In this document: piece after piece, positions 16,283 through 23,613 of the stretch
Position numbering within the stretch: position 1 is the first letter of the stretch
How the letters are laid out: every line of letters starts with the position of its first letter
Assembly (NCBI GenBank): GCA_946222995.1
Contig: CAMIOS010000023.1
Location: 1 to 36,226 of the forward strand
Reading direction: 5' to 3'
Length of the DNA: 36,226 nucleotides
Origin: an uncultured Enhydrobacter sp.
GTDB lineage: Bacteria; Pseudomonadota; Gammaproteobacteria; Pseudomonadales; Moraxellaceae
The notes under the pieces: model-generated
Databases searched by the model: none
What the model saw: only the letters and a program-made list of their open reading frames with translations
Told to the model about the DNA's origin: nothing
Translations under genes and position numbers: made by a program

Positions 16283-17230
16283 ATGGAAAGTTTAAATCCT
16301 CAGTCAACCAACCGCATCCCAACGCATTCAAAAAAATCTACCAAAAATGCCAACGCTTCTAAAGCCTCACCCTTAAGCCCCAAAGCACTTACCCAATGGC
16401 TAGGCGCCGCGACCAAATACTTACTAACCCCTGAGACCTACCAAAAAGACAACCTTCGCACCCAATGGCAACGCAGTAAAAAAGTCATTAAATTAACCAA
16501 TACTGTCAAAGCGGGTATAGGCTATGCGTGGGAAATACAACATACCGACAATGCCCCTCAAGAAAGAATCATCGGCTACATTCAAAAATTTTGTCAAAAA
16601 TCGCTACAAGCCCTCGATATCGAAGTAATTGCCGTTAAGCCAATCCCGCAGTCGCATGCATTATGGGCAAGTAACCATATCTCATGGCTGGATATTCCCG
16701 TCGTGGGCAGTATCATTCCCACGTTCTTTTTATCCAAAGCTGAAATTGCCAACTGGCCCGTGATTGGTTGGCTTGCGACCACTGCCAATACGTTATTTAT
16801 TGAGCGAGGGTCGGGCGATGCGGATGCAGTCAGTAAGCAAATGGCAAAATTTCTAGCCGATGGCTACCCTGTGGTGTTTTTCCCAGAAGCGACCACCACC
16901 GATGGCACCGCCATCAAGCGTATTCATGGCAAACTATTGCAATCCGCCATGGATACCCAAGTACCCGTACAGCCGATTGTGATTTGCTATGTGAATGAAC
17001 AAGGTGAATTTGATCAGGCAATTCCCTATTATGGCAATGTCAGCTTTTTAGGCAGTGTCAAACGCGTACTAGACAATCGCCCAGCCAAAGCTTATGTGTT
17101 ACCACTTGAGCCCATTTTTCCCAAAGACCATACGCGAGCTGAATTGACCTCTATCTTACAGCAACGTATGTCCGAAGGCTTACAACATTTACACCAACAG
17201 GTGCTGAGCCAGCAAGTTAAAACGCTCTAA
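16283..17230 (+). CDS. plsC: PlsC-type 1-acyl-glycerol-3-phosphate acyltransferase
   Basis: A 315-residue membrane-associated acyltransferase of phospholipid synthesis (lysophosphatidate to phosphatidate) or a related acyl transfer. The catalytic HX4D motif is NHISWLD (H132, D137). The acceptor-binding motif is FFPEATT (199-205), IERGSG at 173-178 is the second block, and VPVQPI is the fourth. Residues 1-45 are Ser/Asn/Lys-rich and probably disordered. I start at the ATG at 16283 because the likely promoter would start transcription at about 16232, where the longer frame begins; ribosome sites are weak at both. Several acyltransferases of this fold exist per genome, so the exact substrate is not proven. 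Confidence 0.82.
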   Translation: MESLNPQSTNRIPTHSKKSTKNANASKASPLSPKALTQWLGAATKYLLTPETYQKDNLRTQWQRSKKVIKLTNTVKAGIGYAWEIQHTDNAPQERIIGYIQKFCQKSLQALDIEVIAVKPIPQSHALWASNHISWLDIPVVGSIIPTFFLSKAEIANWPVIGWLATTANTLFIERGSGDADAVSKQMAKFLADGYPVVFFPEATTTDGTAIKRIHGKLLQSAMDTQVPVQPIVICYVNEQGEFDQAIPYYGNVSFLGSVKRVLDNRPAKAYVLPLEPIFPKDHTRAELTSILQQRMSEGLQHLHQQVLSQQVKTL

Positions 17231-17301
17231 TACCCATTAACAAGGTAGTAAATTTATCAAAAATTGGTGCTTGTATTCTCCTCGAGCTTACAAAACTAAG
17301 C

Positions 17302-17307
17302 TATACT
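17302..17307 (+). promoter_or_regulatory. Candidate -10 box of the Roadblock operon
   Basis: TATACT, preceded by AAGC, lies about 102 bases upstream of the Roadblock start. It is the best -10 match in the 178-bp gap; no convincing -35 is seen. Confidence 0.35.
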
Positions 17308-17408
17308 AACGACCCCTTTTTAACCGTATTAATTTTTGTCAAATACCATTGTGCATTTCAATTGATTAAAATTAACTATTCTTTAAAGACAACTAAATAA
17401 GGATTGCT

Positions 17409-17771
17409 ATGCGTACCGAAATGTTTCAACAAACATTAAATGATTTAAATAGCTCATCAGCCGATATCGAAGCGTCTGCCTTGATTTCGACCGATGGTTT
17501 GATGATTGCCTCTGCTTTGCCAGCAGGGATTGATGAAGATCGGGTGGGTGCGATGTCTGCTGCACTTTTATCATTAGGTGACCGTGCAGGGCGTGAATTG
17601 GCTCGTGGTACGATTGACCGAGTATTGGTACAAGGTGAAAAAGGCTATGTCATCATGTCCTCATCGGGCAGTGAGGCGGTATTGACCGTACTTGCTAAAC
17701 CTAACGCAAAATTGGGCTTGGTGTTCTTGGACATCAAACGTGCCGCCGAAGCATTGGCAAAATTATTATAA
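17409..17771 (+). CDS. Roadblock/LC7 domain protein (MglB/CvnB-like)
   Basis: A 120-residue cytoplasmic protein that is one complete Roadblock/LC7 domain. Features are SADIEASALISTDGLMIASA (strand, turn, strand), DRVGAMSAALLSLGDRAGREL (central helix), then VLVQGEKGYVIMSS and VLTVLAKPNAKLGLVFLDIK. This fold acts as regulator or GTPase-activating partner of small GTPases: MglB with MglA in Myxococcus, CvnB with CvnD in Streptomyces. A small GTPase lies four genes downstream, supporting the same relation here. AAGGATT precedes the ATG. It heads a rightward gene run. The domain is sure; its partner is inferred from position. Confidence 0.92.
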   Translation: MRTEMFQQTLNDLNSSSADIEASALISTDGLMIASALPAGIDEDRVGAMSAALLSLGDRAGRELARGTIDRVLVQGEKGYVIMSSSGSEAVLTVLAKPNAKLGLVFLDIKRAAEALAKLL

Positions 17772-17859
17772 GTATCTCATGCTGAATGATGAACGTTTTA
17801 AAAAATTTGTATAACTAATATTTTAGAAATTCTTAAATAAGTATTCAAAAGGAAACCCC

Positions 17860-18357
17860 ATGGCAACTGTGCAACTTCCTGATATGGATAAACCTGCTGG
17901 TGATGCGACGGCGCATCGCTTGACTTACTTTGATGGTACTAGCCGGACGGTTTATACCACAGACAAAGAATGACACTATCCAGATGGCAAGTTAATCGTA
18001 TCACGTGTGGATTTAGATGGTAATATCACCCATGCCAATGATGCATTTGTGGATATTAGCGGCTATACCCTCGACGAATTAATCGGCAAACCACAACATA
18101 TCCTGCGCCACCCCGATATGCCAAAAGCCGCTTATAAAGACCTTTGGGCAACCCTTAAAGCAGGCAAAAAATGGCATGGCTATGTCAAAAACTTATGCAA
18201 AGATGGCAGCTTTTATTGGGTTTATGCTACCGCTGTGCCCAATGTTCGCCGTGGTGAAACGGTCGGGTATACCTCGGTTCGTCGTAAGCCGTCGCGTAGT
18301 AAAATCGCCGAGACCGAACAACAATACGCTAAATTGATTCAAGAGGAACACGCATGA
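17860..18357 (+). pseudogene. Aer-like PAS domain protein interrupted by an in-frame TGA
   Basis: From the ATG at 17860, with AAAGGAAAC just upstream, 37 codons are read (MATVQLPDMDKPAGD...), then TGA at 17971-17973. The same frame then continues without a shift to 18357. The part after the stop is a typical PAS domain of the aerotaxis type: HYPDGKLIVSRVDLDGNITH, NDAFVDISGYTLDELIGKP, ILRHPDMPKAAY, and the end GYTSVRRKPSR. The full protein would be 165 residues. A GTG at 18007 could restart translation but would drop the PAS N-terminal cap. The gene ends in a 4-base overlap (ATGA) with the next gene. The stop could be a mutation (for example TGG to TGA), a sequencing error, or leaky: UGA followed by C is a weak stop. 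Sensing of redox or a small ligand is inferred from the family. Confidence 0.85.
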
Positions 18358-19100
18358 TTGCCAATCTATTAATCGTCCCTGATTTTGCGCCTGAGCGTTT
18401 TGCAGGTTGGCATATGCTCAATACCTTGTTACAAAAAAAAGCAGGTATTAATATCCATTTAGAAACGCCCGCATCGGCTCAAGAACAAACCGACACCGTC
18501 AGTAGCCAAAATATCGCCTTTATCTACGCCAACCCGTTTGATGCCGCCAACTTAATCCGCGAGCATGGCTATCGTGCGGTGGCGCGTCCGATTGGCAAAT
18601 CAGACGAAATGGTCATCAGTGCCAAAGCAGAGGGGGCGATCAATCAGCTTGAAGACTTAAAACCCGGTTGCATGATTGCATTGGCAGATAACCGCGATGT
18701 CAAGCTTATCGGTTTGCGTTTATTAGAGGCAGTTGATCTTGGTGAAAATGATATCAATTGGCAAGTAACCGAAACCTTTCAAGCAGCTGCGCGTGCCCTT
18801 ATCAAAGGTGAAGCAGATGCCGCTTTCTTCTTGTCTGAAGTGTATCATGGCTTATCAAAAATGACGCTCTCACAAATGAAAGTGCTGATTGAAAGTGATC
18901 TAAGTGACATTAGCCATGTGGTATTGGTCAAAGAAGATTTTGCTGCTGCTCAAAAGTTTGTCGAGGCTTTGCTTGCCCTTAACACCAGCGATGAAGGGAA
19001 AGAAGTACTACAAGAACTTGGATTACCGCAAGGCTTTGAGCCGATGACTGAAGAAGATGGTGAATTTATGATTGATTTGATGGACACGCTGTTAAGTTAA
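18354..19100 (+). CDS. Cytoplasmic PhnD-like periplasmic-binding-fold protein
   Basis: A 248-residue protein with the fold of phosphate/phosphonate (PhnD-type) substrate-binding proteins. Seen are NIAFIYANPFDAANLIREHGYRAVARPIGK, a second lobe with LKPGCMIALADNRDVKLIGLRLL, and AARALIKGEADAAFFLSEVY, which matches the vGaADaaf motif of the family. It has no signal peptide or lipobox and starts MIANLLIVPDFAPERF, so it should be cytoplasmic and unlikely to feed a transporter. No permease or ATPase gene is nearby. Its ATG overlaps the PAS gene's TGA (ATGA at 18354-18357), so it is translationally coupled to it and probably serves as a cytosolic ligand sensor or adaptor. The terminator at 19187-19223 follows. 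Confidence 0.8.
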   Translation: MIANLLIVPDFAPERFAGWHMLNTLLQKKAGINIHLETPASAQEQTDTVSSQNIAFIYANPFDAANLIREHGYRAVARPIGKSDEMVISAKAEGAINQLEDLKPGCMIALADNRDVKLIGLRLLEAVDLGENDINWQVTETFQAAARALIKGEADAAFFLSEVYHGLSKMTLSQMKVLIESDLSDISHVVLVKEDFAAAQKFVEALLALNTSDEGKEVLQELGLPQGFEPMTEEDGEFMIDLMDTLLS

Positions 19101-19457
19101 CGGTTAAAGAAGGTAAAAGCGGGATGCAAAAGCCATCTGCTTTTTTAACTGTCTAACACCTTCCGAAAGACTATTATAAATCACTCAAAAGCGTAATTTA
19201 TTCACATAAGTTACGCTTTTTTTATGCTAAACTGGCGAATCATTGCACAAAAAAATTTAACAAGCTGTATCAGCGTTTGCGCCGTATGGTACTTGCGGCA
19301 AGAATTATAAAGTGCTTAACATACCATAAGTCGTATATTATAAATGGTTTTAGAGACGATCACCTAACGCGAGTTTTAAAAGATTTATCCTCTGTCTGGC
19401 TATATTGGGTTTTTAAATTTTATTTATTGTGGTATTAAGTTTTTTTAAGGAAATTGC
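19101..19457. other. 357-bp gap inside the Roadblock/GTPase locus
   Basis: It contains a weak hairpin (19128-19144), a strong terminator (19187-19223) and about 230 bases with stops in all frames. It should also contain the promoter of the downstream genes, but I cannot point to a clear one. The locus is therefore at least two transcripts. Confidence 0.5.
19187..19223 (+). terminator. Terminator after the PhnD-like gene
   Basis: AAAAGCGTAA (19187-19196) and TTACGCTTTT (19211-19220) pair over 10 bp with a 14-base loop, followed by more T. It separates the first three genes of the locus from the rest. Confidence 0.8.
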
Positions 19458-20180
19458 ATGTATTCATTATCGAGCAGAAATCGCAAAAACCAACAAAAGC
19501 ACTGGCTTAATTATCGCCTATATAGCCGGCAAATTATCGCGCAACCCATGAATATGGATATTCATACCAGTCGTATTATGACGGCGATGGAACTTGATAA
19601 AAAAGAACCACGCCAAGGGGCGTTGGCAGATATGTTTTTTGGCTGTTGGTATGATGTGCCTTATTTTGGTGAGCGTATGCTGGCACAGGTGAAAGAAAAG
19701 CTCAATCCCACGGTATTGGAAGGTTTTGAAAACTGTGTTAATGGCAAGGATTATGTCTTTGATGTCAGCCCGTTAGCCACTCGTTGGAGCGTATTGACCA
19801 AACTGTCAATGCAAGCGTATGACCACCAATTGCGTATTTCAAGTGACGATTCTCGTAGTGTGGCACAAATTGTGGTTGCCACCTTGCTAGAAACCTTAGA
19901 AGATGAAGACGAGGGGGAAGAGCGCGATGCGATCACCACAGAAATTGAAAACGATTTTTTTGCGCACTGTCTTGCCACCGATGACCGTTTGGCATTCTCG
20001 ATTGTGTGGTGGGAGCTTGCCAAAAATAAATGGCAGTTTCATACAGGCTGGACACAGTGTCGCCACGAGTTTGAACAGCAAAACCAGTATACTTTACGCT
20101 ATCATGATACCGCACAGGGTATTGTGCCGACCGCCCAAGACACAGCCGAACTGACAGAATCGACGCGTTTAAGTGACTGA
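19458..20180 (+). CDS. Unknown protein of the Roadblock/GTPase locus
   Basis: A 240-residue soluble protein that I do not recognise. The N-terminus (1-30) is basic and Tyr/Gln-rich. The middle has a Trp/Phe-rich block (about 55-75, LADMFFGCWYDVPYFGERML) and a helix-rich region. An acidic stretch EDEDEGEERD lies near 148-157, and the end is Thr/Asp-rich and probably disordered. No signal peptide, membrane helix or catalytic motif is visible. AAGGAAA lies just before the ATG. It is followed after about 80 bases by the receiver-like gene and is likely on the same transcript. Position in the locus is the only functional hint. Confidence 0.75.
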   Translation: MYSLSSRNRKNQQKHWLNYRLYSRQIIAQPMNMDIHTSRIMTAMELDKKEPRQGALADMFFGCWYDVPYFGERMLAQVKEKLNPTVLEGFENCVNGKDYVFDVSPLATRWSVLTKLSMQAYDHQLRISSDDSRSVAQIVVATLLETLEDEDEGEERDAITTEIENDFFAHCLATDDRLAFSIVWWELAKNKWQFHTGWTQCRHEFEQQNQYTLRYHDTAQGIVPTAQDTAELTESTRLSD

Positions 20181-20263
20181 TTTATAATGTCATTTATTGA
20201 TTTATTTTCTGATGGTTAGCTTTATTAAAAATTTATTCCAAAAAATTGTATAAGATTGATGAT

Positions 20264-20641
20264 ATGATGGCAATGCTCAAATTATTGTTGGTTGGCTTTA
20301 CCGAACAAAATGCCAACGTTATTCAAATGTTTATTGAACTGACGTTTGAAAATGTGAAGGTCGGGCGTATCCCTCGACTGCCAGAAATAACGCAACCGAA
20401 AATGCCAGAGCTGACGGTATTGGAAGCTGAAAGTGATCTATTTGTTATTGATGCTGAAAGTATCGGTTTTAACTTTGTTAATCTTCAGACATCATGCCAA
20501 CAATTAAACGCCGTAATACCCAATAAGGCAGTTTTATTAATTAGCCGCCAACAAATCCCTGCCACGGTCGAGACCAATGCGCCTACCAACTTTCAATGGC
20601 TTAGTGTGCCGTACAGCCGCAAACAAATGGCAGATAAGTAA
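20264..20641 (+). CDS. Degenerate receiver-like protein, cut short by an in-frame TAA
   Basis: About 125 residues (start at the ATG at 20264; the site is weak, and 20267 or 20273 are alternatives). It follows the response-regulator receiver pattern: strand LKLLLVGF, helix, strand, DLFVIDAES with an Asp in the phospho-acceptor position, strand AVLLIS, and a last strand WLSVPYSRKQM where the usual Lys-Pro is Val-Pro. The acidic pair after strand 1 is missing (VGFTEQN), so normal phosphorylation is unlikely: a pseudo-receiver. It stops at TAA 20639-20641 in the middle of what should be the final helix, and the same frame goes on as QLLIKVAQIKQ into the next gene. It and the next gene are probably one split gene. 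Receiver assignment is by pattern and moderately sure. Confidence 0.6.
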   Translation: MMAMLKLLLVGFTEQNANVIQMFIELTFENVKVGRIPRLPEITQPKMPELTVLEAESDLFVIDAESIGFNFVNLQTSCQQLNAVIPNKAVLLISRQQIPATVETNAPTNFQWLSVPYSRKQMADK

Positions 20642-20656
20642 CAACTGCTGATTAAG

Positions 20657-21658
20657 GTGGCACAAATAAAGCAAACAACTCATCAAAGTGATAATCACAG
20701 CAGCAAGCTAGGTAGTAGCCAATCGAATACGGATTTGCAGAATAATACACTGGATAAAGCGAATAATCTTGATGCGTCTGATATAAATACACATAAACAA
20801 TCCAATTTAGCCGATAATTTAACCAGTGGCTCAATAATTGACTCAATGATTGATACAGCGGCGGCGACTGCAATTAGCAACCCGCCACCAGACACCGGCA
20901 GTTTAGATGCTGTCTTTGCCTTACTTAGCCAAACCTTTCATGGTTTAACACAATTGCCGTATTTTGAATTTGTCCAGACGCTGTATCAATTGCCAACTTA
21001 TACGGTATTTCACATTAGCGGGCACCACTTATATGTCAACCCCTTTGATAAAACTGTGGTGGCAAGCCGGATAGAGCGAATTCTTGACCATTTCATGATT
21101 GGGCAAAATTTGCGTCAATGTATTACCTCTCGGCAGACGTTGGATGAAACAAGTTTTGAGCAACAGACCCAACGCCACCTGCAAGCGGGTGATAAAAAAC
21201 TAACGCTAAGCAAGCTGATTTGGTATATTGGACTTGAAATGTTACCTCGTAATACGTTTGAAGATCACCATCATTTGGCCATCGAAGCCAGATTTATGCC
21301 TAATTTGGCGGGTATCAATTTTGTGCCAAATTATGTGTTACCGCTGATTTCAAGTTGTATTGGGCGAGTGCGTACCTTACAAGAATTTCAGCAATTATTT
21401 CCCCAGCTGACCAATGCCCAAATCAATCAAGTCATTATTTTACTTGCGTTATCGCATGGGCTAAATAATGCGGTCTTATTAAACTCACGCCCTGCTATAA
21501 CATTTGGCAGTCATTACCAACAACCAACCGTAACCGCAAGTACAACAGCGCCAAATCCACTATCAGGGAATACGGTAACCAACAATACAGGGATTCAAAA
21601 AGCCCAAAAAACCGGTTTTCTAAAACGCTTGTTAGGCAGATTGGGAGTAAATGTGTGA
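20657..21658 (+). CDS. Unknown protein; probably the 3' part of the split receiver gene
   Basis: This frame can start at a GTG (20657) and gives 333 residues. It is in the same frame as the receiver-like gene and only a TAA separates them, so it is best read as its continuation. Residues 1-80 are Asn/Ser/Gln-rich low-complexity linker. Residues about 82-290 are a folded domain that I cannot name (FALLSQTFHGLTQLPYFEF; LSKLIWYIGLEMLPRN; INFVPNYVLPLISSCIGRVR). A Thr/Asn-rich tail ends in a basic KRLLGRLG. No membrane helix is seen. Its TGA overlaps the GTPase ATG by one base (TGATG), so the two are translationally coupled. Whether the GTG is used is uncertain: no clear ribosome site precedes it. 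Confidence 0.65.
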   Translation: MAQIKQTTHQSDNHSSKLGSSQSNTDLQNNTLDKANNLDASDINTHKQSNLADNLTSGSIIDSMIDTAAATAISNPPPDTGSLDAVFALLSQTFHGLTQLPYFEFVQTLYQLPTYTVFHISGHHLYVNPFDKTVVASRIERILDHFMIGQNLRQCITSRQTLDETSFEQQTQRHLQAGDKKLTLSKLIWYIGLEMLPRNTFEDHHHLAIEARFMPNLAGINFVPNYVLPLISSCIGRVRTLQEFQQLFPQLTNAQINQVIILLALSHGLNNAVLLNSRPAITFGSHYQQPTVTASTTAPNPLSGNTVTNNTGIQKAQKTGFLKRLLGRLGVNV

Positions 21659-22197
21659 TGATTAATGACTTTGGCAATGATATCTATAAAATTATTTTGG
21701 CAGGTCCTGTGGGTGCAGGTAAAACCGAAGCGATTCGGTCATTGTCTGACAAAGAAGTGGTTACGACCGAAGAAGTTGCCAGCGATGATACCAAGTTGCT
21801 GAAAAAAACCACCACCGTTGCCATGGACTATGGCATTATGAAACTGCCGACAGGTGAGCAAGTGCGCCTATATGGCACGCCTGGGCAAAAACGCTTTGAC
21901 TTTATGTGGGAAATTTTAAGCGAAAATGCCTTGGGCTTGGTGTTATTGCTTAATGCCACTTACCCAGACCCGGTGCAGGATCTAAAAGAGTATATGGAAA
22001 GTTTTTTGCCACTGATTAATAGTAGTGCGATGGTGGTCGGGGTGACCCATGCTGAGGATATGCCGTGGGATTTGCACGAGCGGCTCAGTGATGAAATGAT
22101 GCGACAAGGTGTACGCGCCAATGTAATGACGGTTGATGCCCGTGATAAAGAACAAATGGCTCAATTGGTGAGTGTGCTAATTTATGCCATTATTTAG
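21658..22197 (+). CDS. Small Ras-like GTPase of the COG2229/CvnD type
   Basis: A 179-residue cytoplasmic GTPase. The P-loop is GPVGAGKT (16-23), switch II carries GTPGQKRF (73-80) where Ras has DTAGQE, and the G4 position is VTHAED (129-134) instead of NKxD. These changes are characteristic of the bacterial group that includes Streptomyces conservon CvnD and is related to MglA. Such GTPases are switches controlled by Roadblock proteins. I start at the ATG at 21658, one base into the previous stop, with GGGAG ten bases upstream; a GTG one codon earlier is possible. It is the core of the locus. What it controls is not shown. Confidence 0.9.
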   Translation: MINDFGNDIYKIILAGPVGAGKTEAIRSLSDKEVVTTEEVASDDTKLLKKTTTVAMDYGIMKLPTGEQVRLYGTPGQKRFDFMWEILSENALGLVLLLNATYPDPVQDLKEYMESFLPLINSSAMVVGVTHAEDMPWDLHERLSDEMMRQGVRANVMTVDARDKEQMAQLVSVLIYAII

Positions 22198-22347
22198 GCG
22201 CTTTTTGTTTGATTAAATAAAAATTGCTGATTATCTATCGGTTTTTTGTGGGATAAATTAGGCAACTAAGCTAAAATAAGTGGTATTTTCCAACTTTTAT
22301 TTGAACATTTATTTAACAATTATTTGATAAGTATTTGAGGAACAGAC

Positions 22348-23016
22348 ATGGCAGAGCAAAACGAAAGATATGTGATTTTGACCCCATCTGGGGTACTACA
22401 TGGGTTTTCTCATGTCAATCCCAGCGAGCAACAACTTGCCTTGCAAGCCATGTTAGCCCCTGAACATACCATGACAGCGTTTGAATGGGGCGAGCGATAT
22501 AGCGAAATTTGGCTCGATATGTTTATTGAAGAAGGCTGGGTAGAGGTGGTGGATAAACCAATTATCGCCCCCCATGTTCGGCTGGATAATTTCTTACGCT
22601 ATGTATCGGCAAGCTTGTCGGGTTCTCGGCGGGTCGCGATTGGCTCGGATGAGGGGTTTTGTTTGGCCAAAATGGGTTTTACCCAGCAAGAAGCGGATAC
22701 CCTCTGTGTGGCAGCAGCCGATTTTTTTGAGTTTTTGCAACGCCAACAGCAACGGGGCTGGGTCGTGCATGGTCATGCGGTATCGTTTTTCTCGTCCATT
22801 GATATGCTGATGCCCAATACCAGTTTTATTTTCCTTTGGATTAATAACAAAGGCTATTGGCTAATTATTGAAGATGAACCTTTGCTTAATAACCGAGCAT
22901 TTGTCGAGCTAGTATGGGGGATTAAGGCAACTGGTGAGCGATTTGAACAACGTACCCAGAAAAAATTGGATGATTTAGAGGTGGCTGAAGCAAAAGATAA
23001 AGTACAAAATTTGTAA
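22348..23016 (+). CDS. Unknown protein with a possible Roadblock-like C-terminal half
   Basis: A 222-residue soluble protein. The first 75 residues (RYVILTPSGVLHGFSHVNP; GWVEVVDKPIIAP) look like a small beta-rich domain. From about 80 on, SGSRRVAIGSDEGFCLAKMG, a long helix (QQEADTLCVAAADFFEFL) and paired strands FIFLWINNKGYWLII resemble the order of elements in Roadblock/LC7 domains, without clear sequence identity. A short coiled-coil tail closes it (AEAKDKVQNL). GAGGAA precedes the ATG. It follows the GTPase by 150 bases and is the last rightward gene of the locus. A second regulator of the GTPase is a guess from fold pattern and position. Confidence 0.7.
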   Translation: MAEQNERYVILTPSGVLHGFSHVNPSEQQLALQAMLAPEHTMTAFEWGERYSEIWLDMFIEEGWVEVVDKPIIAPHVRLDNFLRYVSASLSGSRRVAIGSDEGFCLAKMGFTQQEADTLCVAAADFFEFLQRQQQRGWVVHGHAVSFFSSIDMLMPNTSFIFLWINNKGYWLIIEDEPLLNNRAFVELVWGIKATGERFEQRTQKKLDDLEVAEAKDKVQNL

Positions 23017-23037
23017 CAACAGTGTTTAGCGAACATC

Positions 23038-23064
23038 AAAAAAGCCATCATTAAGGTGGCTTTT
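23038..23064. terminator. Bidirectional terminator between the GTPase locus and fkpB
   Basis: AAAAAGCCA (23038-23046) and TGGCTTTTT (23056-23064) pair over 9 bp. It lies between converging genes with T runs on both strands. Confidence 0.85.
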
Positions 23065-23104
23065 TATTGAGGGTAAATTTTGGTTTTGCTCATTATTTTT
23101 ATGT

Positions 23105-23596
23105 TTAGGATAAGGTAACGCCTTGCTGATTTGGCGGTGTGACCTTAAAGATTTGTACTTTAAACAAAATATTTTGCCCGGCGAGCGGGTGGTTAAAGTC
23201 GACTTTGATGTCATTGTCCGTCACTTCACTAACCACGCCGACCAAGGTTGTGTTACTTTTATCAGCAAATTCTATCATCGAGCCAACTTCAGGTATACCG
23301 CCAGCGGTGGCAAACTGGGCATGGCTAAAGGTCTGGATATTATCGGGATTACGTTGCCCGAAGGCATCATCGGGCGCTAAATGAGCGGTGCGGGTATCGC
23401 CTGCTTGTAAGTTGATGAGTACTTTTTCAAAGCCTTCGAGTAAATTGCCATCCCCAATGGTTAGGCTAACAGGCTCACCACGGTTAAATGTTGAGTCAAT
23501 GATAGTGCCATTTTCTAGGCTGACTTCAAAGTGTAGCTCAACTTTTGAGCCGTGGGTAATGCGGGTTTGTTCGTTGGGTGGGATGATGTCGTTCAT
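23105..23596 (-). CDS. fkpB: FKBP-type peptidyl-prolyl isomerase FkpB (SlpA-like)
   Basis: A 163-residue cytoplasmic prolyl isomerase of the SlyD/SlpA type. HGSKVELHFEVSLENGTIIDSTF starts the FKBP domain, EPVSLTIGDGNLLEGFEKVL is the active-site strand and helix, and the inserted flap has APDDAFGQRNPDNIQTF. VDFNHPLAGQNILFKVQI closes it (the NHPLAG signature). There is no His/Cys-rich metal tail, which separates it from SlyD. In E. coli fkpB follows lspA; here a membrane-protein gene and a hairpin lie between them, but the leftward block ileS-lspA-X-fkpB keeps the order. The ispH gene that often follows is absent. Confidence 0.93.
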   Translation of the reverse strand: MNDIIPPNEQTRITHGSKVELHFEVSLENGTIIDSTFNRGEPVSLTIGDGNLLEGFEKVLINLQAGDTRTAHLAPDDAFGQRNPDNIQTFSHAQFATAGGIPEVGSMIEFADKSNTTLVGVVSEVTDNDIKVDFNHPLAGQNILFKVQIFKVTPPNQQGVTLS

Positions 23597-23613
23597 AATT
23601 TAACCGTTTGTAG

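Noticed and set aside
17971..17973. TGA read as selenocysteine
   Set aside because: I see no hairpin of SECIS type in the 40 bases after the codon, and PAS domains of this kind have no known Sec position.
17860..21658. TGA as Trp through a changed genetic code
   Set aside because: Several genes here (for example the one ending at 21658) end in TGA, the PAS gene itself uses TGG for Trp, and the second interruption is TAA.
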